A stretch of 64,000 bases of DNA from Spodoptera frugiperda (Eukaryota > Arthropoda > Insecta > Lepidoptera > Noctuidae): assembly GCF_023101765.2 (NCBI RefSeq), contig NC_064218.1:10168001-10232000 (forward strand), written 5' to 3'. Position 1 is the first letter of the stretch. Each line of letters starts with the position of its first letter. The notes below the pieces were generated by a model. The model was not told the origin of the DNA. It did no database searches and saw nothing but the letters and a program-made list of their open reading frames with translations. The position numbers were made by a program, and so were the translations under genes. Shown here piece after piece: positions 24,562-35,223 of the stretch.

Positions 24562-24765
24562 TTAACTAAAAACAACGGTAAATTGAGAAGAACTCTACTA
24601 GTTACGAGTCATAGAGGGACTCTTCATCATGAGCAGCGTGCGCTGACGCGGCGACGGCGACGTCTCGCAGCCTACACTAGCAATAGAGTCCCTGTGTGAC
24701 TCGAAACTAGTAGAGCTTTTCTCAATTTATGTACGTGAGTAAATCGTTGCTTTTACTCAATTTAT
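24562..24765. repeat. MITE family E, copy 2
   Basis: TTAACTAAAAACAACGG at left and GTACGTGAGTAAATCGTTGC at right. The inner arms GAACTCTACTAGTTACGAG and CTCGAAACTAGTAGAGC flank a GC-rich centre (GCGACGGCGACGTCTCGCAG). Confidence 0.72.
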
Positions 24766-25094
24766 TATGTCAATCATTAAAATAAAAATTGTATTTTGAG
24801 TAAAAATAAAAAACTAGGGTCACCATGAAAAATATTTTAACAGGACAAGTCTCAAACTTAGAAAAACAAATATTTAGTGAAATATTTGGTTTGTATGAGT
24901 ATTCGAATATATTAACGTAACCTTGAACCTCACACTCATAATAGTGTTGACATCGATGAGTAGGTAACATCCGTCGGTTTACGTTTGAAATAACTATTCA
25001 AATAAAAATTATATGTTTTTGTGTCAGAATTCGGAGAACATAAATAGTGTCATAATGTGTTATTAGTTACTATAAGCAGATTCTTTTTTATATT

Positions 25095-25300
25095 GTCTCG
25101 CCTTTTATCCCCGAAGGGGTAGGCAGAAGTGCATATTGTGGAACGTAATGTCGCTATACAATGTACACCCACTTATCACCATTTGTGTTATAAGCCCCAT
25201 GTAATAAGTGGTGAGCCTATTGCCATATAACGGGCATATTTCCAGACTCTGTGCTGTTACTGAGAAATATTCGAAAAAAGCCTGTGTATAAAGGAGAAGA
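25095..25300 (-). repeat. SINE family B, copy 7, reverse, lacking the tRNA head
   Basis: TCGCCTTTTATCCCCGAAGG, GTAGGCAGAAGTGCATATTG, ACAATGTACACCCACTTATC, AAGCCCCATGTAATAAGTGG and CCAGACTCTGTGCTGTTAC. Truncated before the tRNA-like part. Confidence 0.65.
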
Positions 25301-26427
25301 GTTCGATCAGACCTTTTTTTAAAACGTTGCCCCACACTATATAACTGACTATTATATAGGTACTTCGATTTCATACTCTTCAAAGTCAAATTAATAAAAA
25401 GAAAACTTTTTGAACAAAGTAAACATTTTTAAAACTTCAAACTTAGTAATAATTTGCTTTGCTTAACTAGACAAACTTGTAAGCTTTAAACTAACGCCAA
25501 TGCTACAGTCAGTTTAAAAACAAATATTATGAGGTTTTATATGTCGTAACAAAATAGTTGAACGTCGTTAAATAAATTTATGGCTTAGTTAATGCTGGGT
25601 AATATAACATCATGTTACTAACTGTTGCTAATGTATGGCATGTCTAGCATGTACCTACAAAGTGCACATAAATATTGGTCCCTACCCATTTAATGTTGCA
25701 GTTTATTAGGACTTGTATTTCTTTTAAGAGTTTATAAAAATATGTAATATTAACTAGCTACTTTTCCGCGGTTTCACGCTCTGCTTGGCTCCTATTGGTC
25801 ATAGCATGGTGTTTTATAGCCTATAACCTTCCTCGATAAATAGACTATTTAACACTAAAAATTATTTCCTGAGCGGACCAGCAGTTTCAGAGATTAACGC
25901 ATTCAAACAAACAAATCCTTGACTAAATTTTCATCCTCTATTAAATTATATAGGTACTCTATTACACTTATAATATAACTATTGAAAAGTAGATTTTATG
26001 TAGTGAAGATTTATTCCTGCTTAAACCACCAGAGAATAGAAAACGAATCTTTATGTCATTCAACTAATACAGTTTCTTAACTTAACTTCAATTAAATACG
26101 TATAAACATTTCCGCATGTAAATTTGTTTGTCTCTCAAATAGTTTTAAGGAAAACCAAAATCATTTTATTAATAATCTTGTAACTATAACTAGTTACAAA
26201 TCTTGTTAATTAAACGGTTTACAAGAACCCAATTAAACAACATATGTAATATTTTCAATTAAATTTAACGATCACCATTTATAGTGATTGGTAGTCGTAC
26301 TCGATTGAGTTGATTGAAATATTATATTGTATCTTGTTTAGTATTTTATAGAAAAAATATTAAAGGTACCATATATTTTGATAGTGGCATACACATGCGT
26401 TTCTATAAAAGGACATGTTATACTGTG
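25301..26427. other. Transglutaminase 5' intron: one moth repeat, otherwise nothing
   Basis: 25,745-25,940 repeats the series seen at 8,600 (TTTTCCGCGGTTTCACGCTC, GCCTATAACCTTCCTCG). The remainder is AT-rich DNA without a supported feature. Confidence 0.5.
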
Positions 26428-26577
26428 TATCCTTATTATGAGTTTGCTTTATATTTAAAATAATCGAAACGAGAGCGCGTTTGGCGCTCTGATTGGTTAG
26501 TTTATTTGAGCCGGCCAATCAAAGCGCTCTCGTTTCGATTACTTTAAACGTATAGCAAATTCATACTAAGAGTACAG
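26428..26577. repeat. MITE family F, copy 5 (best preserved)
   Basis: Full-length foldback. Left arm TATCCTTATTATGAGTTTGC, TTTAAAATAATCGAAACG, GAGAGCGCGTTTGGCGC, TCTGATTGGTTAG; the right arm is complementary and ends ATAGCAAATTCATACTAAG, AGTACAG. It may be used as the family reference. Confidence 0.78.
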
Positions 26578-27051
26578 ATTGCACAGACTGTCCTACAAAG
26601 GTTATTGACCTTAAACTTTAAAGCGAAACCACTAACCACAAATTGAGTATTTGTACAAAATAAGTGTTAACCATCTAAGACTTTTCTCGTTTATTTTAAC
26701 AAACTATTCGTAAAATTACACACGACTAAAGAAGAATAGACTTAATAATTATTTATTAAGATTTAAATCCATTTGCTTAACTCAACTGAATGCTCTGAAA
26801 ACTTCATCTTTATACTACATAACCTCTACATATTTTGTACACTGCTACATAGGCATGTACTTAAGAAAAATAAGACCATTACAAAGATTGCATTCATTTA
26901 ATAATTGGGTCTTTAGATAAAGAAAGAAGTTATGAGAGCATCATTATCTTTACGAAGAGATCACAAGTTCAAATTGTTTCTGTATTTGTAGTTATTAAAA
27001 AAAATAACCTGCTATCTTTAACAACCCACACTTTGTTTGTAGTCATTATTT

Positions 27052-27270
27052 TGACTGCACGATTGGCGCAGTGGCTGGGTAAACGGCTAGCGCGGTGGCT
27101 AGATAACCGGCTGTCGCGCAACGTGTAGCGGGTTCGATTTCCGTACTGTGGCAATTCTTTGTATGATCCACAAGTTGTTGTTTCGGGCCTGAGTGTGATG
27201 TGTACGTGTTCTTGTATGTTTGTAAATGTACACATGACACACGAGATAATCATAGTGTGCGGCAACGTTT
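27052..27270 (+). repeat. SINE family C, copy 3, with internal head duplication
   Basis: The head motif GCGCAGTGGCTGGGTAAAC is followed directly by GCGCGGTGGCTAGATAACC, a tandem duplication of about 25 bp. Then B-box GCGGGTTCGATTTCCG, body GATCCACAAGTTGTTGTTTC, GGGCCTGAGTGTGATGTG and tail ATGTACACATGACAC. Confidence 0.72.
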
Positions 27271-27589
27271 TTCAAATAAATAAAAATAACAAAAAAATAT
27301 CCTAATGCAGGAATTTATCCAGCCCAAAGGCTAGAAAATCCAAAATCAAAAGCTAATATTTTTTGATTCTGCGGTTTGGTAACGTTGACTCATCACCATA
27401 CCACTTATACATGATATCATGTGTAAAGATTGCTTGTATAACAATTGCATAATATAAAGATTGCACCAACTTATCATGATAGATGTTTTCTTGCAGATCA
27501 CAGGAGATTGCACAAAAAGATAAGATAATTATTTTGGATAACATGACGTATGTATTCCTTGACATTCAACATATATTATGAACATCCCA

Positions 27590-27895
27590 ACTAGACCTAC
27601 TAATATTATAAAGATTTTTTGTTTGTTAATCCTTCACGTCAAAATGGCTGAAGCGATCGAGATCAAATTTTATATGAACAGGGATAGATTATGACCTTTT
27701 TAAGGGGGAAAAATCATGGTCGAGGCGAAAGGGGGTATTAGACTCTTACTAATAGCCACCCCGTTTCTACCCCTGCTTTTTGAGCCGGAGCCCCGGTAAA
27801 CCCGCTTAGAATATGGTCTGGAATAACATTTATGCCACTTATTATCCTTAGGAATCGCGAGCGAAGCCGCTGGCAGAAACTAATAACTTATATGC
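27590..27895. repeat. Moth repeat edge, reverse family A and Helitron-like 3' end
   Basis: TAATATTATAAAGATTTTTT and GATCGAGATCAAATTTTATA open a common moth repeat; 27,700-27,815 is reverse family A (GTCGAGGCGAAAGGGGG, CCCCGGTAAACCCGC); 27,850-27,885 reads ATCGCGAGCGAAGCCGC, TGGCAGAAACTAAT, a Helitron-type terminus. Confidence 0.5.
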
Positions 27896-28467
27896 GAAAA
27901 TTAATTTGTTTGTTACCTCTAGATGACTTCATCTACTCAAAGTTAAAGTGAAATAATTAATTTAAATTGAACCAGATTGGTCTAATAGAAATGCACTTTT
28001 GAAAGTCAAATAAAATATTAAAAGATACAGTGTCTTTCAGCCAATCAATTCTTAATTGAATATAATTGCATTGGCTAAATTTAAAGTGCAAATTGCTATG
28101 AATAAGAACGAGCAGGAGACTCCATGATACTATTTTCAATCAAGTGAATTAATCTCCTTGACATACTATTACTATAAGCTACTATTTTTGGAAAATTTTC
28201 ATGTGTAATCAATTTTCTCGAGTGAAAATTTGTTGTATATAAATTATATGTATGTATTTATTTTTAGCCATGACAAAAAACAAAGAAAGAAAGAATGAAA
28301 AATCATTTATTCGGCCCCAACCAACCAAATCAATCTATAGACACAGCTGCTACAACAATACTGCATCATCAATATGTTTTATTATTTAAATTTTATACGG
28401 TACATTTTTCAAAGTCTCTTGACCACTAAAGAAAATCAAAATATAAGTATGTATTAATTTTATTAAT
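27896..28467. other. AT-rich intron stretch, nothing recognised
   Basis: One 60-codon minus-strand frame has no recognisable features. No repeat boundary could be set. Confidence 0.35.
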
Positions 28468-28580
28468 AATCGCCGCGTCGTGGGTCGCGGAATGCTGCTC
28501 ATGAATATGAGCCTCTATCATGGCTCGAAACTAGTCGAGTTCCTCGTCAAACAGTTACGTGAGTCACGTTACAGATAACA
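28468..28580. repeat. MITE family E relative, one-sided
   Basis: CGCCGCGTCGTGGGTCGCGG then GGCTCGAAACTAGTCGAG and CAGTTACGTGAGTCACG. The right half matches family E, as does 43,050-43,140; the left arm is missing. Confidence 0.5.
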
Positions 28581-29112
28581 TAATAACTTATTTAGTATGA
28601 TTCACGGAAGTTATAATAAAATTATGAATATATTTTTTAATATTGCAATTCATTAATTGTTTTAAAGTAACAATAACACATTTTATTTTAGAGGTAGTTA
28701 ATTTCTTAGTTATTTAGATCTGGAGAGTTGATAGAATATATTTTTAGACAATTTGGTGAGCGAAAAACTCGTAACAATAATATGTATTTTTTATCAATAA
28801 CAAATATTATGAAATTTCCTTTTTATCAAAGGTCGTTGATTCCTGAGTTCTTCGACACATTTCTCAACAAATTATCTGACATTTAATCAAAATTCCAGTT
28901 GTTTGGGCTTCGATGAGAAAAAAATTTCGATGCCGTGTTTTCTATTATTTTCATAATTTTAAATTATAAATATTTGAGTTTTTAGTCAGTTATATTGTAT
29001 TCACATAATTATTTAGTATATATTTTTTAAATAGTATAATTTATATTTATATAAGTTTCATTAAATAAAAAACAATAAAATATAAGTTTTTATTGTCGTG
29101 AGACATTTTAAA

Positions 29113-29277
29113 TTAACTAAAAAATCACAGTTTACTCACGTACATTAATGGAGAAAAGCTCTACTAGTGTCGAGTCACAGAGGAACTTCATCATGAAAAT
29201 AAATAATGTATCGTGCGCAGACGGGCAGAATTTTTCTCCATTGATATACATGAGCATACTGCGATTTTTTAGTTAAA
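29113..29277. repeat. MITE family E, copy 3
   Basis: TTAACTAAAAAATCACAG, TTTACTCACGTACATTAATG, GAGAAAAGCTCTACTAG at left; TTTTTCTCCATTGATATAC and GCGATTTTTTAGTTAA at right. It lies about 400 bp downstream of the inferred transglutaminase promoter, inside the first intron. Confidence 0.75.
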
Positions 29278-29671
29278 AATATAAGTTACTCAATTTTGAA
29301 TAACTAATGTGTCTATTTGCCACTCATATAGAAAATATTGTTGTTTTTTTTATTAAAGCTTGTTTTCTGTGTGACTAGAGCAGTGTGTAAGCAATATTTA
29401 TGACTCTTACGTTTTTTTGGCGATAGGTCAATACACTCACGATTTATTTTTATCACTATTTCTTAGATTTGTATTATTCAATGCCAAGTATATCAAATTA
29501 TCTAATCTTGTGGCAAATAAGCTTTTAAAATAATTCGACAAATTATTACATACTAAACTTCGTTTAAAATCCCAATAAAAATGATTTATGTCAGCAATAA
29601 AAAACTAAACTATCAAATATAAATAAATTAAAACTAATCTAATATAAAAAAAAAACAAAAAAATAACATAC

Positions 29672-29705
29672 CTTTTAAAAACAACAGAAAAAAATCACAA
29701 ACACT
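29672..29705 (-). other. Tg: Probable transglutaminase 5' UTR exon
   Basis: A strong minus-strand donor (TTTTAAAAG then GTATGTTA) at 29,672/29,671 lies just downstream of a TATA box and an initiator-like TTAGTG (A at 29,705). Splicing to the acceptor before 20,483 would give a leader of about 34 + 13 nt before the ATG and a 9.2-kb first intron. This is inference from signals only; RNA evidence is needed to fix it. Confidence 0.45.
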
Positions 29706-29729
29706 AATACACAACACGCACTTATATAT
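29705..29729 (-). promoter_or_regulatory. Tg: Candidate TATA promoter of the transglutaminase gene
   Basis: On the minus strand TATATAAG (about 29,728-29,721) is followed 23 nt later by the initiator-like TTAGTG. The upstream DNA (29,730-29,880) is richer in CpG than its surroundings (CGAACGCGCGGCAAC, GCGCGTACGCAG, GACGGCGCCCAACGTCGGCG), as expected of a promoter. Confidence 0.45.
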
Positions 29730-31640
29730 CGAACGCGCGGCAACTGTAATATGTTACAAATTAATTAATGATTTATAATGATCTCGTAGTATGCGCGTAC
29801 GCAGCTCAACTGGCAAGAAATGTCCGTTGCACGACTATGTATACCACAACGATTGACGGCGCCCAACGTCGGCGGCACTAGAGTCTCCACGATTTCGGAA
29901 AACTATGACTAAAGTTCTGCTAATTCCTAGTAGTGATAAATATAAAAGCCATGATTTAATTATGGATTTATACAGTATTTTCATCACAAAGATGTAGTCA
30001 ATTTATTTTGTTTTCATTCTTTGTATAGTTTTTAATTCATAATATTTATAGATTGTTAGGAACAGGTTTTTTTCTACTATTTTATATATCAATGATGTTG
30101 TTTGATGCAATGCTTTGCAATCGACCACGTTTGCTGACATAATAATACAACGCGGACGCACTGCGTGCGCCGCTAGCTTAGCGACCCCTACAGGTGTTTA
30201 GATTAAAATTTAATGAAAATAAACGAATGATTTCAATAAAAAAATATATATCGGTACATAATTTTAACAAAATTAACATAATTATATCCATTCGTAAAGC
30301 ATAGAACATCCAAACAACCAAACGCTTTAAAAAAAATACCATAACCAAAATCCGTAATCCAAAATAAATGTCCCAGTAATTGACAAAATCATGGACGCAG
30401 TAGTCTGACGATATATTTATCACCGAATTCACAGTACTATAGTTATAAATACGTAAAGCTATGCTACGTGTGTATGTGTGTGTGTACCTCGAGTATTTCC
30501 CTAAGGCCATCGTTCAGGAGGTCACATAGCTACGGCATAATAACAAAACGTCATACTTATGACGAATTATAACGTACATCATCTGCTATTCCGAATATGG
30601 GGATTGGGAGATTTTCCGTTGCGTTTTCGGTGTTAAATATGTTTCCATTGCATTTAAATGTTTTTGAAGTCTCGTCTCTGATTCATATGAGCTTCTCTTA
30701 GTATTAGAACTTTACGGTAAAACGATTACTTTTAAATATTTTTTAATTATAAACAAGATCAATGGAGAAAGGTCCAGTAAAATTGGAAGAGGTTCAGATT
30801 ACACATATTTTTGTTCATCTTATGGTCTATGGACTTATGGTCTATAAATCTATTTGTTTAACATTTTTGCCCTATCACAAATTGGGCTATATTGATAGTT
30901 ATAGTAATATTCTGTGGTGGTGGAAACTACTGCACCGGAATGCACCGATATTTACTTATGTAGAGGTACATATCGATGTTCGAAAGGATAATTAACCGAA
31001 GCGAATCACCTCCCAACCTCAGTCTCCCAACCGTCGATATGTATTATGTTAGCAATGTAGGTACCTATCTATATGTATGTATAAGCTTGTGTGATCATCT
31101 CACCATCAGATCATATTATGTAGTGTAGATCCTGGCTTACAAAAAATTCAGCAGTTTTGAACTGTGGCGGGCTTGTCACACCAAAAAATAAAATAAAAAA
31201 CCATCTCTGAAATTTATACCATCATTGGCGAAACCATTGAGAAAGTCTTGAAGGTACTCTTCTCGGCGTCTCTACTGGGAAAATACAATTACACCCGTTG
31301 TGACGTATTATGTTATGATACTTACTTATAACCTACAAAGAATGTATTTACTATGTATTATGATAATAACAAAAGGACATTATACAATTTCCTCATAATT
31401 ATTTGATATACTAACCTAACCTGCTTACTACGTGACCAGTTCTGATCAAGGGAAAATCCTGATCCTGATGAGTACCTAATGGGCTAGCTACCATGATATA
31501 ATTACGATACGTGACATTTTATACATAACATATGTCTATATTATAGGTTTTTGATCATTATTGTGGACTAATAAGATTATTATCCTTGTACCATGTAGAA
31601 ATTACGCTGATTTGTACTACTTCAGCTCAAAAGTAATGGT
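29730..31640. other. Intergenic region between the divergent genes, part 1
   Basis: CpG-richer for the first 150 bp, then AT-rich. A 110-codon minus-strand frame at 30,178-30,510 is hydrophobic low-complexity sequence without a recognised domain. A short foldback with GTACATATCGATG and CGTCGATATGTA ends lies at 30,966-31,044. Confidence 0.4.
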
Positions 31641-31654
31641 AGAATGATAGAAAT

Positions 31655-31985
31655 TATGGAGTTGCGGACTACCCTAGAAGCTGCGGATTGCTTAGCGAGT
31701 ATTACCGACGTAGAATAGAGACATTCAATCAAGTCTGGTTAAGATTCGTTGCTAACCTTATGAAAATATGGTTATTGGGTAAATGTCAGGAAAGAGTTAC
31801 GTCAAAATTACAGCTGCATAAAATGACAAGTTATATAATGAAAATATTATTATTATGTAAATACGGACAGTTTGACGGGTTACCGGGGCCCTGGCTCCAA
31901 AAGCAGGATTAGGGACGGGGTGGTTTTTACTCCCTCACCCAAGGTGGGAGAAGGCATTGGATGATCATCGCCTCTACAAAAAAAA
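31655..31985 (+). repeat. Family A, plus copy with interrupted head
   Basis: Starts GAGTTGCGGACTACC, is interrupted, then continues GACGGGTTACCGGGGCCC, TGGCTCCAAAAGCAGG, GGACGGGGTGGTTTTTAC, GTGGGAGAAGGCATTGG and ATGATC. Other plus copies lie near 36,880, 39,665, 55,240, 59,430, 60,895 and 63,735. Confidence 0.6.
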
Positions 31986-32131
31986 CGATTATCATAGCGA
32001 CAAAGGGAGTACAGTAAGAACAAATACTGGGAAGCAGCGCTCTTTGATGAATCTTCTTAACTTTATTGATCTATTTATGTCACAAAAAGTTCAACTGTGT
32101 CAATTGAACAGTGTTATATATTATGTTACGG

Positions 32132-32280
32132 TAAATCTGATTAATTGAAAATTATTAATAATTTTACAAAATTATTAATAATAATCACACGTTTTGGTAA
32201 ATGTGAATAATTGATCGAAATTTATTACTTTTAGTAGTAATTATTAATAACTCACGACACATATTGGTGAAAGTAATAAA
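32132..32280. repeat. AT-rich MITE L-like element, left of copia
   Basis: AATTGAAAATTATTAATAAT with repeated ATTATTAATAA blocks. An inverted relative stands on the other side of the copia element at 37,322-37,445, and similar text flanks the LINE in transglutaminase intron 3. Confidence 0.45.
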
Positions 32281-32395
32281 ATAAATATAAACCCAATGTT
32301 TTTTGATCAGCCGGTATTTATTTATAATATTAAACACAGTCTTACGATTATATTAATTAGAAATCACACAAACAAGGTTACTTGGACTTGCTTTA

Positions 32396-32575
32396 TGTTG
32401 AAGTAATTTGAAATTCCCGCGTTCTCTATTAATGTCACTTTTGACGTTTAAATATTTTCCCTCCATTTTTGGCGTCTTTCTCTCTGCTCCGATTTTCTCT
32501 GCTGTAATGTCGTTATATTTTCAAAGTGATAAATAAAACAAAGTTTGTGTGCAAAATAACTGTTTTATTACAACA
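32396..32575 (+). repeat. Copia left LTR
   Basis: 180 bp, TGTTGAAGTAATTTG to ATTACAACA. It contains a possible polyadenylation signal within GATAAATAAAAC. It differs from the right LTR at three bases (around TCTATTAATG versus TCCAGTAATG, and AAATATTTT versus AATTATTTT). Confidence 0.95.
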
Positions 32576-32695
32576 GGTTATGGGCCCAGACCGTATTTCA
32601 GTCGTAAAAGTGTTAGTTAGTCGAAATACAAGTAAAAACAATAAAAATCTGGTCGCCGGCCATATTAAAGTGGTACGTCCTAACTTAACTAACAC

Positions 32696-34180
32696 GTGCC
32701 TGGAAATATAAATTGGAATTACTTCGAGATGTCGTCAAATACAATGGTATTAATTGAAAAGCTGGTTGGACGAGCTAATTACAACACCTGGAGATTTGCC
32801 GTACAAACATACTTACAACACGAGGATCTTTGGTGCTGCATAGAAAACGAAGGTAAAGCTGTTGACCCGAAACTTGATCTGAAAGCTAAATCCAAAATCA
32901 TATTATTAGTTGATTCAGTGAACTACATCCATATACAAGAAGCACAAACAGCAAAGGAAGTATGGACAAACTTACAGAAGGCTTTCGATGACAAGGGGTT
33001 AACGCGTCGCGTGGGTCTACTCAAAGATCTTATTACAACCACTTTGGATAACACTCAAGATATAGAGGACTACGTCAACAAAATAATGACGACAGCACAC
33101 AAGTTGCGAAACATCTCATTCGAAGTTAATGACGAGTGGCTGGGTACTCTTCTACTTGCCGGCTTACCTGAAGTATATAAGCCGATGATAATGGCAATAG
33201 AGAGTTCTGGTGTGCCCATTACAGCAGATGCAGTGAAGACTAAGCTCTTACAGGAGATAAAGAGCTCCGAGTCTGTGGCATTATATGCCAGTAATAAAAA
33301 TAAGCAGAGAGCACAAGCAAATACACAGAAGATAACTAAAGGTCCCCGTTGTTACAAGTGTAATAAACATGGTCACATTAGCAAGTACTGTAAAACAAAA
33401 AGGAAAGATCAAACTAAGAAGGATGAAAAAGAAAATGGTTATGTCGCAGTATTCTCAGCATCAACTTCAAATAATAAAAATAATTGGTTTATTGACTCCG
33501 GAGCATCCATGCACCTAACTATGAGGAAGGACTGGCTGTATGATCTATCACCGGCACCAGTTACAAGTATCCGTATCGCCAATGATAAAATGCTTCAAGT
33601 GAAGGGATGTGGAAAAGTAAATATGTCAATAACTGATAAAAATGGAAATACTCAAAACATACAAATAACAAATGTGTTATATGTACCGGAGTTGGCAAGT
33701 AATCTTCTCTCTGTGAGTCAACTTATAAAGAAGGGGCATTCCGTACAGTTTCATGAAAATGGCTGTAAAATACTCAATAACTCAAAGGAAGAAATTTTGT
33801 CATGCAAGTTGATAAATAATATGTATTGCTTGAATGCAAGTACTGCAACAGCATATGTCAGTAGCTCAGATGAAAGTGACAGCTACCTGTGGCATCAAAG
33901 GATGAGCCATCTGAACCTTTCTGATCTTAGCAAATTATCTAACTGTGTAGAAGGTGTCAAGATAAATAAAAACAAATCAAACATGGTGTGCGAGTATTGT
34001 CAAGAAGGAAAACAGTCAAGACTGCCGTTTCCAAAAGAAGGCTCCCGTGCAAAGAAGCCTCTGGAACTTGTACACTCTGATGTTTGTGGACCATTAGAAG
34101 TCAAGTCAATTGGTGGGGCACAATATTTCCTGACATTTGTGGATGATTTTACAAGAAAGTCTATTGGGCAGAAGCTGTAG
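32696..34180 (+). CDS. Copia gag-protease and truncated integrase
   Basis: 494 codons; the family-like start is the second Met (32,729, MSSNTMVLIEKLVGR). Gag is followed by a CCHC knuckle CYKCNKHGHISKYC near residue 219, aspartic protease WFIDSGASMHLT near 264, the integrase zinc region (HQRMSHLNLSDL to CEYC, about 401-441) and the first catalytic Asp of the integrase core in HSDVCGP near 461. Shortly after FVDDFTRKS the core is cut: the next bases belong to a much later part of integrase, in another frame, and the protein ends IGQKL. The remaining catalytic residues are absent. Confidence 0.9.
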   Translation: MPGNINWNYFEMSSNTMVLIEKLVGRANYNTWRFAVQTYLQHEDLWCCIENEGKAVDPKLDLKAKSKIILLVDSVNYIHIQEAQTAKEVWTNLQKAFDDKGLTRRVGLLKDLITTTLDNTQDIEDYVNKIMTTAHKLRNISFEVNDEWLGTLLLAGLPEVYKPMIMAIESSGVPITADAVKTKLLQEIKSSESVALYASNKNKQRAQANTQKITKGPRCYKCNKHGHISKYCKTKRKDQTKKDEKENGYVAVFSASTSNNKNNWFIDSGASMHLTMRKDWLYDLSPAPVTSIRIANDKMLQVKGCGKVNMSITDKNGNTQNIQITNVLYVPELASNLLSVSQLIKKGHSVQFHENGCKILNNSKEEILSCKLINNMYCLNASTATAYVSSSDESDSYLWHQRMSHLNLSDLSKLSNCVEGVKINKNKSNMVCEYCQEGKQSRLPFPKEGSRAKKPLELVHSDVCGPLEVKSIGGAQYFLTFVDDFTRKSIGQKL

Positions 34181-34230
34181 CTACGGCAGCTTATATAACA
34201 AATAGATGTCCAACAAGGTCAATTTCATAT

Positions 34231-35223
34231 GTGACACCTGAAGAGTTATGGTCCGGAAAGAAGCCTAACTTGAAGCATATACGGATCTTTGGATGTGAAG
34301 TTATGGTCCATGTACCTAACATGAAACGTCAGAAACTAGATTCTAAGGCAAGTAAAATGTATTTTGTTGGTTATTCAGAAACTACTAAAGGTTATCGATT
34401 ATTAGATACAAAAACAAAGAAAATAATTATTAGTAGAGATGTTGTATTTCTAGAAAACAGTATAATGAGAAAATTTACTACTGTATCACTTACTGATAAA
34501 GATTTAACTAATAAATCAACTGATCCAAATACATGTTCTGAGAGTTCAGGGCTTCAAAACCCCAAGGAACCTTGTGAGTCTTATGAATCATCATATGATG
34601 AGTCTTCAGATGTAGAGTCCTTTCATTCTGATGATGATTCATTATATGTACCTGAAAGAGAAGTAAAGTTAGATAAAATTAGTAAAATGAACACTCGATC
34701 TTCAAGTAGGAAAAGTAAACATGAAACTAATACATACCTTTGTCAAGGTGGAGATCAGCATCTAGAGGAATTGCCAAAGACTTACCAAGAAGCGATGTCT
34801 TCTGTAGAAAAGGAAAAATGGGAAAAGTCTATACAGGAAGAACTGAAAGCACATGAAAGGAATGAGACCTGGGAGTTGGTGAAGAAACCTGATCAAGTAA
34901 AAATCATTGGATGTAAGTGGGTTTTCAGAATTAAAGATGAGATTAATGGCCCATTGTATAAGTCACGACTGTGTGCCATGGGATGTTCACAGAAGTATCA
35001 AGTGGATTACACAGAGACATTCTCACCCACAGTCAGGTATGATTCTTTAAGAGTAATGCTTTCTAAAGTCTGTCAAAATAATTTAAAAATGATTCAGTTT
35101 GATATTAAAACGGCATTCCTCTATGGCAATATAAAAGAGGATATTTATATGACTCCACCTGAAGGTTTATGTATTAATAAAGAAAACTTAGTTTGTAAAC
35201 TTAAAAATCCCTATATGGTTTGA
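34231..35223 (+). CDS. Copia integrase C-terminus and N-terminal reverse transcriptase
   Basis: Begins in the integrase C-terminal region (TPEELWSGKKPNLKHIRIFG), then an acidic serine-rich linker, then Ty1/copia-type reverse transcriptase: WVFRIKDEINGPLYKSRL, DYTETFSPTVRYDSLR and MIQFDIKTAFLYGNIKE with the first catalytic Asp. It terminates early (KLKNPYMV, TGA) because of a one-base change in the A run at 35,203-35,207. The true domain continues in the next frame. Upstream coding sense extends back to about 34,160. Confidence 0.88.
   Translation: MTPEELWSGKKPNLKHIRIFGCEVMVHVPNMKRQKLDSKASKMYFVGYSETTKGYRLLDTKTKKIIISRDVVFLENSIMRKFTTVSLTDKDLTNKSTDPNTCSESSGLQNPKEPCESYESSYDESSDVESFHSDDDSLYVPEREVKLDKISKMNTRSSSRKSKHETNTYLCQGGDQHLEELPKTYQEAMSSVEKEKWEKSIQEELKAHERNETWELVKKPDQVKIIGCKWVFRIKDEINGPLYKSRLCAMGCSQKYQVDYTETFSPTVRYDSLRVMLSKVCQNNLKMIQFDIKTAFLYGNIKEDIYMTPPEGLCINKENLVCKLKNPYMV

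Noticed and set aside
30178..30510. 110-codon minus-strand frame
   Set aside because: Low-complexity hydrophobic sequence in AT-rich DNA, no domain, no splice or promoter context.
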